From: Azohydromonas caseinilytica
Lineage (GTDB): Bacteria > Pseudomonadota > Gammaproteobacteria > Burkholderiales > Burkholderiaceae_C
Length of the DNA stretch: 64,000 nt
Reading direction: 5' to 3'
NCBI RefSeq assembly: GCF_012927045.1
Contig: NZ_JABBFW010000012.1
Coordinates: 89,217-153,216, forward strand
Made by a program: the position numbers and the translations under genes. A model generated the notes under the pieces. The model was not told the DNA's origin. It did no database searches and saw nothing but the letters and a program-made list of their open reading frames with translations. Positions within the stretch are counted from its first letter, which is position 1. Every line of letters begins with the position of its first letter. This document shows positions 45,213 through 54,138 of this stretch, piece by piece.

Positions 45213-46004
45213 TGCTTTGCTTCGGGCTTCTCGAAGTCGATCATCACCGCCGTCATCGATCTGGTCGGGCGCGGGCGGGCGATGCTGTCCATCGTGCTCG
45301 TGTGCGCGGTGCGGACCTACGGCGGCGTGTCGCTGTTCGTGGTGGTGTTCGCGGTGTACCCGTTCGCCGCGGAGATGTTCCGCCAGAGCAACATCCCCAA
45401 GCGGCTCATCCCCGGCACGATAGCGCTGGGGGCCTTCACCTTCACCATGGATTCGCTGCCGGGCACGCCGCAGATCCAGAACATCATCCCCACCACGTTC
45501 TTCAACACCAACACCTGGGCCGCGCCGTGGCTGGGCGTGTCCGGCGCGCTGTTCATCTTCGTGGTCGGGATGTTGTACCTGGAGCTGCGGCGCCGCCGCG
45601 CGGCGGCCGCCGGCGAGGGCTGCGGCACCAGCCTGCTCAACGAACCCGAGCCCTTCGAGGCGGAGCAGTTGCGGCATCCGCTGGTCGCGCTGCTGCCACT
45701 GGTGCTGGTGGGCGTGCTCAACCGCGTCTTCACCGACCTCATCCACGGCTACTACGGCTCGACGCACGAGTTGCCGCTGCCCGGCGGCAAGCCGGTCGTG
45801 ATCGAGGTGTCCAAGATCGCGGCCGTCTGGATGGCCAGCGGCGGCATGGACACGCTGCCGCACAACGGCGCCGTCATCACGCTGCTGGACGACACCGGCC
45901 TGACCCACACCCAGTCCTATGGCGACATCTTCATGATCACCCTCATCAAGACCGCGGCGGTGTTCGTGGTCATCGGCATCTACTACCTCACCGGCATCTA
46001 TTGA
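45213..46004 (+). pseudogene. GntP-family permease relic with internal deletion
   Basis: One open frame matches a GntP-type permease from the third helix (GFSKSIITAVIDLVGRGRAML, then AVRTYGGVSLFVVVFAVYPF, ALGAFTFTMDSLPGTPQIQN). No N-terminal part precedes it. After VSKIAA the sequence jumps directly to WMASGGMDTLPHNGAVITLL, skipping more than 100 residues that normally carry several helices. About half of a 450-aa transporter is left, so it cannot be a normal permease although the frame is intact. Confidence 0.75.
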
Positions 46005-46011
46005 CCCGGCG

Positions 46012-46043
46012 CGGGTTCCCGGCCGGCGCCGGCAACCCGTTTT
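46012..46043 (+). terminator. Putative intrinsic terminator
   Basis: CGGGTT and AACCCG close a GC-rich stem with an inner GCCGGC pairing, followed by TTTT, 8 nt after the permease relic. The U-tract is short. Confidence 0.5.
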
Positions 46044-46426
46044 CAGCCCGTGTCAGGCCGTGCTGTTTCTCTCTCATTCCCGCTTCACCACAACAGCCCA
46101 ACACCGTTGCACCGACCGGTCGAAACAGCCGGTGGGCGGGGGCAGCGGGTCGCGGTGGAGCAGGCGCAGCTCAGCATTCAAGCCGTCACTCCTCACGCTT
46201 GGAGCCACTTGACGCGTCTCAATACAGGGCACGCAATGTGGTTCACGATGCACAGGAAAAGAGCGAGGGCATGCTGCGTCGCCTTCAGGGCGGAGCAATG
46301 CGCTGTTGCACCGGCGCTGCATGCCTTCTACTGCGAAGCCACCACCTCGTGGAGTGCCCAGTGGACATGCAATTGCTGACTGAAGCGAAGCGGCTGCACC
46401 GGTGTGCCGCTGGCGGATGGCCTGTC
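46044..46426. other. Gene-free leader region
   Basis: About 380 bp between the terminator and the FecR/TPR gene. No coding family is recognised. TTGACG at 46209 could be a -35 box, but no convincing -10 is spaced correctly. Confidence 0.4.
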
Positions 46427-48199
46427 ATGATCCGCGAACAAAGGCTTCTGTGCCGCTGGGTCATGGGCCTGCTCCTCACCTCGCTTGCCGCGCTGCCGGC
46501 CTGGGCGAGGTCTTGGCAGGTGACGTCGATTGAGCGCAGCGGCGTACCGGTATCCAAGGTCAAGGTCGATTTCGTCGCGCCGGGCGACAGCAAGCAGGTG
46601 ACAGCCCTGCTCCTGCCCCGCTCGACGCTGCCTGAAGGCGCCACGCTGGGCGTGCCCGAAGGCGTCACCCTGGTACTGGAAAGCAGTAACGGGCAACGGG
46701 TGCGCAACCAGAAGGCACCGGCCCGGTTGGTGCTGCTCAAGACGGGCCCCGAGGGCGAGTCCTACAAGGTCCTGGCCGGGCGCTGGCTCTTCAAGGTGTT
46801 CAACCGGCTGGACTTCTTCAACGTTCAGGCCGACACGGTTCACGCCCAGACGCAGGGCACCGAGTTCCTGGCAGAACTCAATCCCGGCGCAGCCGAGGCC
46901 CGCTACCTGGTTACCCAGGGCAGCCTGCTGGTGCGACATCCGGGCCTGGTGCAGGTTGTCCGCGACGACGGCACTCTTGGCGATACCGAGATCCAGATCA
47001 CCACGAGGCTGGTCGCGGGAGATCCCGAAGGTCGCTTTGCGCTGACGCCCGTGGACTACCTGGCCAGGTTCGGCAGCTACGCCGAAGCGCAGACGTTTTT
47101 CGAGGCGCGGCACGACGCCGCCGTCAGGGACGGTGACTCCGCAGGGGCCTTCAACATGCTTATGGCACTGGGGGACGTGCAACTGTCCTTGGCTCGCGCC
47201 GAGGATGCTCGCGTGACGTTCGAGCGCGCAGCGGCCAGCCAAGAGGCAGCCCCGCCGCGCGGTGACGAGGCTTACTGGCGGGCCGTGCTGCAGGGCCGGC
47301 TCGGCCGTGCCGCCTTGCTGGCCAACCGGTTCGACGACGCCGTGCGGCATTTCAGCGCCAGCATTCAGCAGCATCGCGCGCTGCCTTCACGGGAAGGGGA
47401 GCATTCGGTCGAGGAGGAGGGCACCAACCTGGCCCGTGCCTATCAGGCCTCGGGGCTCTACGGCTGCGCGACGCGCATGGCACAGGCGACGCTGGAGCAG
47501 TTGCGTCAGCACTACCGGGGCGCCAACCATCCGGCCTTCGCGGAACTGAACGCCATCATGGGCGACGCCGCCTTCGAGCAGGGTAAGTTTGCCGCGGCCC
47601 TGACCCAGCATGAGCAAGCCCTGGAGATCCTGCAGCGCCTGCGTTCACCGCTGCGGCGGGGCGACGGCCTGATCTATCACGAGGAGATCGTCGCCGCCCT
47701 CAACGCCGTTGGCGAGGACGAATCCGGGTTGGGCCGCTTTGCCCAGGCCATGGAGCGCCACCAGCAGGCACGCAAGATCACACGGACGATCTTCACGGAA
47801 CCGCACCTGCTGGATGCCGACACATTCAGCAGTCTGGGGTGGATGAGTTTCCGCAACGGTCAAGGCACGGATGCCATCGCCGCGTACGACAGGGCGCTGG
47901 CCGTGCTGCAGCAGTTGCCGTCCGATGCGCTACGCAAGGGCCGGGTACAGCGCCGTCGCGGACAGGCGTTGCTGCTGGCCAGTCGGCCGGCGGTTGCCGG
48001 CGAGGCCTTCGACGCCTCACTCCGCCACCTGCTCACGCTGTTTCCAAGCGCCCCTCACCCCGAGCTGGCTGCGGCATGGCGCGGGTTGGCCGAGGCAAGG
48101 CGCGCGGTGGGTGACACGGACGGCAGCGACGAGGCTGCACGCACGGCCCGTGAACTGGAAACGGCCGTCGCGCGCCGGGAGCAGCAATGTCCGGCGTGA
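46427..48199 (+). CDS. Secreted FecR-domain/TPR protein paired with CHASE2-TIR
   Basis: 590 aa. The ATG at 46427 is taken because a clean signal peptide follows (RWVMGLLLTSLAALPAWARS); the frame is open upstream without coding features. Residues 50-180 resemble a FecR domain (VPEGVTLVLESSNGQRV, AGRWLFKV...FFNVQADTVHAQTQGTEFLAE). Residues 230-570 are TPR-like helical repeats (AFEQGKFAAALTQHEQALEIL, GRFAQAMERHQQARKI). It overlaps the next gene by 13 nt. FecR and CHASE2 proteins are often partners; this one would present a periplasmic signal to the CHASE2-TIR protein. Function is inference. Confidence 0.78.
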   Translation: MIREQRLLCRWVMGLLLTSLAALPAWARSWQVTSIERSGVPVSKVKVDFVAPGDSKQVTALLLPRSTLPEGATLGVPEGVTLVLESSNGQRVRNQKAPARLVLLKTGPEGESYKVLAGRWLFKVFNRLDFFNVQADTVHAQTQGTEFLAELNPGAAEARYLVTQGSLLVRHPGLVQVVRDDGTLGDTEIQITTRLVAGDPEGRFALTPVDYLARFGSYAEAQTFFEARHDAAVRDGDSAGAFNMLMALGDVQLSLARAEDARVTFERAAASQEAAPPRGDEAYWRAVLQGRLGRAALLANRFDDAVRHFSASIQQHRALPSREGEHSVEEEGTNLARAYQASGLYGCATRMAQATLEQLRQHYRGANHPAFAELNAIMGDAAFEQGKFAAALTQHEQALEILQRLRSPLRRGDGLIYHEEIVAALNAVGEDESGLGRFAQAMERHQQARKITRTIFTEPHLLDADTFSSLGWMSFRNGQGTDAIAAYDRALAVLQQLPSDALRKGRVQRRRGQALLLASRPAVAGEAFDASLRHLLTLFPSAPHPELAAAWRGLAEARRAVGDTDGSDEAARTARELETAVARREQQCPA

Positions 48200-50070
48200 A
48201 GGCCCGCTACCACGTCCTGGCGTTCGTCCTGCTGGTCTTGCTGCTGCTGAAGGTGCTGGATTCCCTCAACGAACTGGACTGGTGGCTGGTTGCGAAACTC
48301 AGCCCTCGCGAGGTGGCGTGGCCGGAGAAGTTGCATGTGCTGGACGTTCCCTGGGATCGCAACCCGGCGACGACCGGGCAGTTCCGGCGTGAGCTGGCGG
48401 CGACCTTGGACCGGTTGGCCGGGCTGCAACCTGCGCCCGAAGCCGTCATCGTCGATGTCTCCATCAGTGCCCTGCCGCTCGGGCTCGACGAGCTGGGGCG
48501 CGCGGTGCAGAGCCTCGTGAAGAAGACGCCCGTCTTTTTCGCCGTAGACGCTCGACGGCCCGGCTCCGATGACGTCGATCCCGATTTCATGCAGCGTATG
48601 GCGGGCAGCCAGGTCTATGGCCGGCTGCATGGGACCGGCGCCCGGCATGGTGGGTGGGGCCATACCGAGTTCATGGCCTACCGCGGTGTTGTCTGGTTCC
48701 AGCCGTGCATCTCCTCCCCGGAGGAGTCCGGTCCACTGGCGGACACCCCGTTGGCGCCGGTGAACCTGGCCGTGCCGGCTTCCGGCTGCGCCATCCCGTC
48801 CCTGGCGGCACTGGTGGCCGACAGCCTGAACCCGGCTCGCAAGCCCGGCTGGACGGATCGCTCGGAGCCATTGGTGGTGTTCGTGGGTGGCAAGACCAGC
48901 CATCTCTGGCGCGTGTGTGGTGGACATTTCTCGACCCAGGGTTCGTTCACCGGCACGCAGGAGCAGCGCGTTGTTCCCGACTGCCTGGCCCAGGACGACC
49001 AGCGCCTGGGTGGGCGCATCGTCATCGTCGGGAATGTCGAGTACGACCGGCCGCTTTCAGGAAGGGGCCGACACGACCTCAGCGGCCCCGAGCTGCTGGG
49101 CTGGAGCCTGGCCGGGTTGATGAGCCCTTCGCCCACCGGGGCTCCCGCGACCGTCCTGTCAGGCCCGCAATGGCTGCTCGGCGTCCCGCTTGTCGCTGTG
49201 CCGCTGTCGATCAAGCTGTTTCACTGCCTGCGCCGCAGGGTGGTTCGGTTGCGCTTGCGGCTGAAGTCGGCGGCCGCGCTTGCCTTGGCCTTGACGTGGC
49301 TGCTGTCGGGAGTGCTGGTGGCGGGCCTGCAGGCGACCGCGTACATCGTGTTCCCGCACGTGATGTTCGTGGTTCTGGCTTCGCTGGCAGCCGTGGCGCT
49401 GAGTTGCCATCTGACCCACCTGCGGCTGCGCGACCGCGCTCTGCAGGAAAACGTGAGCGAGCGCAGTACCGGGCCCTTGCCTGCGTACGACCTGTTCCTC
49501 AGCTACTCACGTACCCCGTCGGCAAACGCCGCGTGGGCGGCGGCTCTGCACCGGGCACTCTTGCGCCAGCAGGTGGACGGCCGCCCGTTGAAGGTCTTCT
49601 TCGACAAGAAGTCCATCCACGTGGGTGCGCAGTGGTACTTCACCCTTGCGGAGGCCATCGAGTGCAGCCGTTTCTTCGTGGCCATCTACTCGAACGAGTA
49701 TTTCCACAAGAATTTTTGCCGCTTCGAGCTGTCGAAGGCCGTGATCAAGGCGATCAGGGCGCAGGAGTTCAAGATATTTCCCATCCTGAAAGATCCGGTC
49801 GCCGTCCCCATCGCCTTCAACCACCTTCAGACTTGGCGCAGCGGCCATGTGGAGGCGCTGGCACAGCGCATCGCGGAGGCGTTGCGCGGGGAAACAGCTG
49901 TTGCCACCGAGAAGGGTTCCCTGACCACGGGCGAGCTTTTCGGTGCTCTGCAGAAGGCCTTGTCCACGCCCAAGGGCAGGCGTCATCTCAACGTTGCGCG
50001 CTCCTTGCTCTGCAAAAGCTCCATGCGCCTGCATCGAAAGCGCCGCCCACGGCGCTCGCTGCAGGCGTGA
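48187..50070 (+). CDS. CHASE2-TIR transmembrane protein
   Basis: 627 aa. TM helix at 9-24; a periplasmic CHASE2-like domain about 30-315 (VIVDVSISALPLGLDELGRAV, GRIVIVGNVEYDRP, LSGPELLGWSLAGLM). Three further TM helices at about 328-345, 363-388 and 391-410. A cytoplasmic TIR domain starts at 433 (YDLFLSYSRTPSANAAWAAAL), includes FFDKKSIHVGAQW and IECSRFFVAIYSNEYF, and has C511-RF-E514-L matching the C-x-x-E-L motif with the catalytic Glu of TIR NADases. A basic tail ends the protein. CHASE2 normally fronts kinases or cyclases; a TIR output is unusual. Predicted to turn an extracytoplasmic signal into NAD cleavage or TIR signalling. Confidence 0.82.
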   Translation: MSGVKARYHVLAFVLLVLLLLKVLDSLNELDWWLVAKLSPREVAWPEKLHVLDVPWDRNPATTGQFRRELAATLDRLAGLQPAPEAVIVDVSISALPLGLDELGRAVQSLVKKTPVFFAVDARRPGSDDVDPDFMQRMAGSQVYGRLHGTGARHGGWGHTEFMAYRGVVWFQPCISSPEESGPLADTPLAPVNLAVPASGCAIPSLAALVADSLNPARKPGWTDRSEPLVVFVGGKTSHLWRVCGGHFSTQGSFTGTQEQRVVPDCLAQDDQRLGGRIVIVGNVEYDRPLSGRGRHDLSGPELLGWSLAGLMSPSPTGAPATVLSGPQWLLGVPLVAVPLSIKLFHCLRRRVVRLRLRLKSAAALALALTWLLSGVLVAGLQATAYIVFPHVMFVVLASLAAVALSCHLTHLRLRDRALQENVSERSTGPLPAYDLFLSYSRTPSANAAWAAALHRALLRQQVDGRPLKVFFDKKSIHVGAQWYFTLAEAIECSRFFVAIYSNEYFHKNFCRFELSKAVIKAIRAQEFKIFPILKDPVAVPIAFNHLQTWRSGHVEALAQRIAEALRGETAVATEKGSLTTGELFGALQKALSTPKGRRHLNVARSLLCKSSMRLHRKRRPRRSLQA

Positions 50071-50194
50071 ACGAACTTTGCGTCACGGCATGCCCGGGGG
50101 GCCGGGGTGACCGATCCTCGGTCAGTCGGCTCCGCAACTGCAGCCTCACTCATCGAGCCGTTGCGCAGGCCAGGCAGCCTCTGTCGAGTGGGCG

Positions 50195-52213
50195 TCAGTC
50201 CGCCGGATTCACCGGCCGAAACAGCTCGCGTGTGTCAAGCAGGATGACGCGCCCGGTCAGCCGCTTGACCTCGTCCACCATGTGCGAGGTGCCGCCCGGA
50301 CCATCGCCGCGGGCGCCGTTCCACAGGGCGATGAAGTTCACCTTCTGCACGCCCAGCGCCAGCGCGCTGTACAGCAGCCAGAGATTGCAGCGCTCGAACG
50401 GGTCGACGCTTTCGGGGGCCGGGCCAAGCTCGACCGGCATCACGCGCAGCGTGGTGCCGTCGTTGCCGAGCGCGGCGTAGAAGCGGTCACGCCAGCGTGC
50501 GCCGTCGACCACGGGCAGCACCGAGCGCTCGACGAACTCGGGCTCGGCAAACGGCAGCAGCACCTGGCAGCGCACGCCGCGCCGCTGACAGGCTTCGAGG
50601 AACAGCAGGTCGCCCCCTGCCGCCGCCTGGCACAGTGCGAGGTCCCGACCGTCGGCACCGAGCGCGTCAAGCGCTTCGCCGATCGCCTTCGCCGCCAGTG
50701 GCTCGGCGGCGGCCGGAAAGCGCGGCTTCCCGCGCGTCGGACTGTCGATCATGTGGCCGCTGAACAGCAGCACCTGCCGCGGCTGCCAGGCGTCCTCGGG
50801 CCGCTGCAGGCGCTGCAACTTGCGATCGAACACCGCCAGCCCGGCGGCCACCGCGTCGGGCCGCAAGCCGAGCTCGGACAGCAGCAGCAGTTGATCGCGT
50901 GACGAGCACAGCTCGAACCAGGTAACGCCGGGCACCGCGACCGCCTCCCGGTAGGCGTGCTGCACCGCCTGCGGCGTGCCGCCCAGCACTTCGAGGTCGC
51001 CCAGCGTCACCGCCGCCCAATAGCGCTGCTCTGGATCGGTTTCGTTCTCGGCCGCGAAGCGCACCGCGCACGCCATCGTTTCGCGCGCGTGCTCGCTGCT
51101 GCCGCTGTCCACGCCGAGGTGCGCCGCCAAGTGCATCAGCGTGACGGCGTTGATGCCGGAGAAGTAGTGGCCGGGGTTCGAGCGGTAGGCGCGCTCGTAG
51201 CTGCGGATCGCGGCGCGCAGCAGCGCGTCCTCGTCGGCGGCGTCGGCACGCTTGGTCGCGGCGGCGCTGCCCTCGCGCCGCCACGCGGCGACCCAGGCGT
51301 CCTTGTCAACGCGGCCGAGCAGCGCCCACGTCTCGACGTCGCGCGGATGGTCACGCAGCACTGCCTCGTAGTGCTGCCGCGCACGCGCCAGCGAATGGCC
51401 GGGTGCGCCTTTCATGCCCAGGCGCTGCAGGCAGATGCCGGTTTCGTGCAGCCCCTTCAGGTGGCCGGGCTCGATCGCCAGTCCCTTCGCCAGGTAATCC
51501 AGCGCGAGCAGGAACTGCCCACACTGGCGCAGCGCGGCGCCGGCACGGACCCAGGCTTCGGCGCGGAACGCGGCCACCGGTCCCTCGTCGGCCAGCACCA
51601 GCAGGTCGCCAATGCGGCTGCTCTCGCGCGCCAGCTGCAGCCGGCCCTCCCAGCGGTCATGGGCTTCCCAGATGGCGCGCACGGGGCCGACGCGCCGCAA
51701 CGTCTTCCAGTCCGGCTCGCGCAGGTTCGGCAGGTGGTGGTAGACGGGACTGATGCGGCGCTCATGCCAGGACGCCATCGTCGCCTTGATCATGGCGGCC
51801 AGCGCGTCGATGTCCTGCTGCAGCGTTGCCGGGTCAGGCCCGTCGCCGGCGAGGCCGTAGCGCAGCTTGCGGTCGGTGTAGAGGTCGAACGCGCTCGGCG
51901 CCTTGCCGCCGAACAACAGCACGACGCCGCGCGAGCGCAGCGCGTGGCGCACGCCGACCTCGTACCAGACGTTGGGGTTGGCGATGGACAGGTCGGCGAC
52001 GACGAGGTCGGCGATCAGCAACTCCTGGAACATGTCGGTCACGATGCTGCCGGCGGCCAGCTCCTGGTCGGCGCGGAAGGCGTCGAGCCCGGCGGCCTCG
52101 ATCGCCGGCGCGATCAGCTCGTCGTAGACCCGGTTGTAGTCCACCTCGTGACCGTCGGGCCCGGGCTTGCGGCCGAACGGCATGGCGACGAAGGCGTGAG
52201 GGCGCGTGGCCAT
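50195..52213 (-). CDS. NDT-like/TPR/SLOG-like multidomain protein
   Basis: 672 aa. Residues 5-105 resemble nucleoside 2-deoxyribosyltransferase-like sensor domains (HAFVAMPFG, YDELIAPAIEAAGLDAFRAD, IADLVVADLSIANPNVWYEV with the typical Glu85). Residues 200-470 are helical repeats of the TRAFs-binding (DUF4071) kind. Residues 480-665 are SLOG-like (VLLFSGHMIDSP, AAAGGDLLFLEACQRRGV). Such nucleotide-handling domains are common in bacterial conflict systems. It lies 15 nt downstream of the patatin gene on the same strand and convergent with the TIR gene. Confidence 0.75.
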   Translation of the reverse strand: MATRPHAFVAMPFGRKPGPDGHEVDYNRVYDELIAPAIEAAGLDAFRADQELAAGSIVTDMFQELLIADLVVADLSIANPNVWYEVGVRHALRSRGVVLLFGGKAPSAFDLYTDRKLRYGLAGDGPDPATLQQDIDALAAMIKATMASWHERRISPVYHHLPNLREPDWKTLRRVGPVRAIWEAHDRWEGRLQLARESSRIGDLLVLADEGPVAAFRAEAWVRAGAALRQCGQFLLALDYLAKGLAIEPGHLKGLHETGICLQRLGMKGAPGHSLARARQHYEAVLRDHPRDVETWALLGRVDKDAWVAAWRREGSAAATKRADAADEDALLRAAIRSYERAYRSNPGHYFSGINAVTLMHLAAHLGVDSGSSEHARETMACAVRFAAENETDPEQRYWAAVTLGDLEVLGGTPQAVQHAYREAVAVPGVTWFELCSSRDQLLLLSELGLRPDAVAAGLAVFDRKLQRLQRPEDAWQPRQVLLFSGHMIDSPTRGKPRFPAAAEPLAAKAIGEALDALGADGRDLALCQAAAGGDLLFLEACQRRGVRCQVLLPFAEPEFVERSVLPVVDGARWRDRFYAALGNDGTTLRVMPVELGPAPESVDPFERCNLWLLYSALALGVQKVNFIALWNGARGDGPGGTSHMVDEVKRLTGRVILLDTRELFRPVNPAD

Positions 52214-52228
52214 GGATTCCCCTTGTGC

Positions 52229-53401
52229 TCAGTGCAGGTCGAAGGCGGCGTCGAAGTGCGCCGCTTTCACGAGCTTGGTGCCGGCCATGCGGCCGATACG
52301 GTCCAGCTCGGGGATATTGGCCGGCTGGTCCATCGCTTCCAGCGCTTTCAGCGCCTTCGCCCCGACCGATTCCCCCAGGTGCTTCTCGAACCAGGCCTCG
52401 GTCAGGTGGACGTTGTAGCGCATGTAGCTGCACAGCGGCGTACCGCCCAGCGGCGACGCGATGGTGCCGAGCTCGCGATCGATCTCGCGCGCCGTCGGGC
52501 TTTTCGACAGCCACTGCATCACGGTTTCCACCAGGTCGGCGCAGTCCTCCATCAGCGCCTTGAGCGACAGCACGGCGTGGATCGCGGCCGTGCCTTCAAC
52601 GACGTTGCGGTGGCCGACTTCGGCGTCCGCCTTGCCGGTGCCGACCGAGACAACGAGCAGGCGCTTCTCTCCGGTCTCCCAGCCGAAGCTGTAACCCGGG
52701 ATCGTCGCCGTCATCAGCGCCTGGAGGGCCGGGTTGTTGTGCGGACTGACGCCGCCGTCGACGAAGTCGCCGCTCACCGCCTTCACCTCGCCGTCGCCGC
52801 GGCCGATGCCGATCGACTCGGGATCGAAGAAGTAGGGCGCGGCGGTGCTCGCGCGCACCACCTGCCACAGCGGGTACTCGCGGTTGGCGATCGTCGTGGC
52901 TTTCGAGCCGCGGTCGAAATAGCGCGAGCCCGGATGATTGGTCAGCGGCCAGGTGCTGCCGGTATCCAGCCGCTTGGTGACGATCAGCAGCCCGGTGCGC
53001 AGGTCAGGGCTGTCCAGCCGGCGGTCGCCGAACACGCCAACCAGGGCCTCGCTCACCTTGTCGGCCGGAAACTTCGCGCGCAGCGCCCCCCAGCGCAGCA
53101 GGCTGCGCTTGAACACGACCTGGCCCAGCCGCATGTAGTGGCCGTGCACCTCGTCGACGCTCATGCCCAGCGCCAGCGCGGCGGCGATGATGGCACCCGT
53201 CGAGGTGCCGGCAATGAGGTCGAAGTAGTCGCTGAGCCGGAACGCCGGGTCGCCGCCATGGCGCGCGCGCAGATGCGACTCCATCTCGCGCAGCATGCCC
53301 AGCGTCAGTACGCCGCGCAGGCCGCCGCCGTCCAGCGCCAGGATGCGCTTCGGGCCCGCGTCCGGGTCCAGGTGCTGTTGCAAGGTGCGGCTCATGGGCA
53401 T
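52229..53401 (-). CDS. Patatin-like phospholipase
   Basis: 390 aa from the ATG at 53401; a second ATG at 53395 is equally possible. Catalytic features: oxyanion loop DGGGLRG (24-30), nucleophile elbow GTSTG (Ser67) and DGGVSP with Asp215. The Ser-Asp dyad predicts lipid acyl hydrolysis. Patatin proteins linked to signalling partners act as membrane-damaging effectors in CBASS and related defences. Here the partner is the NDT/SLOG-like protein, with no cyclase gene in view. No signal peptide. Confidence 0.87.
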   Translation of the reverse strand: MPMSRTLQQHLDPDAGPKRILALDGGGLRGVLTLGMLREMESHLRARHGGDPAFRLSDYFDLIAGTSTGAIIAAALALGMSVDEVHGHYMRLGQVVFKRSLLRWGALRAKFPADKVSEALVGVFGDRRLDSPDLRTGLLIVTKRLDTGSTWPLTNHPGSRYFDRGSKATTIANREYPLWQVVRASTAAPYFFDPESIGIGRGDGEVKAVSGDFVDGGVSPHNNPALQALMTATIPGYSFGWETGEKRLLVVSVGTGKADAEVGHRNVVEGTAAIHAVLSLKALMEDCADLVETVMQWLSKSPTAREIDRELGTIASPLGGTPLCSYMRYNVHLTEAWFEKHLGESVGAKALKALEAMDQPANIPELDRIGRMAGTKLVKAAHFDAAFDLH

Positions 53402-53718
53402 GGCGGCGTCTCGGGTGATGTGGGAAACGGATGATTCTGCCGAGCCGCACCGAGCGCAAGCCGTGGCCAGGACGGCCGCAGCCTGCGCGAGCGCCGCAGC
53501 GCGCACGGCTTGATCCCGACGGAGCAGGTCCCGCAGCTCCCGCCGCTGGTGGGCGCCTTGCGCAACCTGTTGATGCGGCAATGAGGCCCATCCCCGGCAC
53601 CGCACCGGCGGCTGCCCGGCCAAGGGCCCGCACCGGTGCTCTGCGGATGCCCGCTCACTGCAGCTGTCCCGGCCGGAACCCGGCGCGGCCATCGCGTGGC
53701 GCGCGCTACGCTGCCGGC
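53402..53718. other. Gene-free stretch
   Basis: 317 bp between the patatin gene and the rightward PPC gene. Open frames exist but none has family motifs. It presumably holds both promoters; no clear boxes seen. Confidence 0.4.
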
Positions 53719-54138
53719 ATGAGTGCCATGCCTTTTCTGCCTCTGCGTCTGCAACCCGGCGTGGACCTGCGCCGCGCGCTGGAAGCCGCGCTGGCCAACC
53801 AGCCCTGCGAGGCCGGCTTCGTCGTCAGCGGCATCGGCAGCCTGGGCCAGGCCAGGCTGCGCCTGGCTGGGGCCACCGACGTGCTGGAGCTGGACGGCGC
53901 GCTGGAGATCCTGACCCTGGCGGGCAGCGTGGCCGTGAACGGGTCGCACCTGCACGCGAGCCTGGCGGATGCCCAGGGGCGCGTGCTGGGCGGGCACCTG
54001 GGCTACGGCTGCCGCGTGCGCACCACGGCCGAGGTGCTGCTGGCGCTGCTGCCGGATTGGCATTTCAGCCGGGAGCCGGATGCCGCCACCGGCCATGACG
54101 AGCTCACGCTGCACCGCTGCCAGGCACCAGCGGGCTGA
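53719..54138 (+). CDS. PPC/DUF296 domain protein
   Basis: 139 aa, a single PCC/DUF296 domain: FLPLRLQPGVDLRRALE, GFVVSGIGSLGQARLRLAG and GSHLHASLADAQGRVLGGHL, with the His-x-His and GGHL metal-site pattern. Members of this family bind DNA in plants (AT-hook proteins) or act alone in bacteria. Function unknown. No link to the patatin gene is evident apart from position. Confidence 0.82.
   Translation: MSAMPFLPLRLQPGVDLRRALEAALANQPCEAGFVVSGIGSLGQARLRLAGATDVLELDGALEILTLAGSVAVNGSHLHASLADAQGRVLGGHLGYGCRVRTTAEVLLALLPDWHFSREPDAATGHDELTLHRCQAPAG

Noticed and set aside
45170..46426. N-terminal extension of the FecR/TPR protein by about 420 residues
   Set aside because: This part overlaps the GntP relic in another frame and the signal peptide begins only at 46427.
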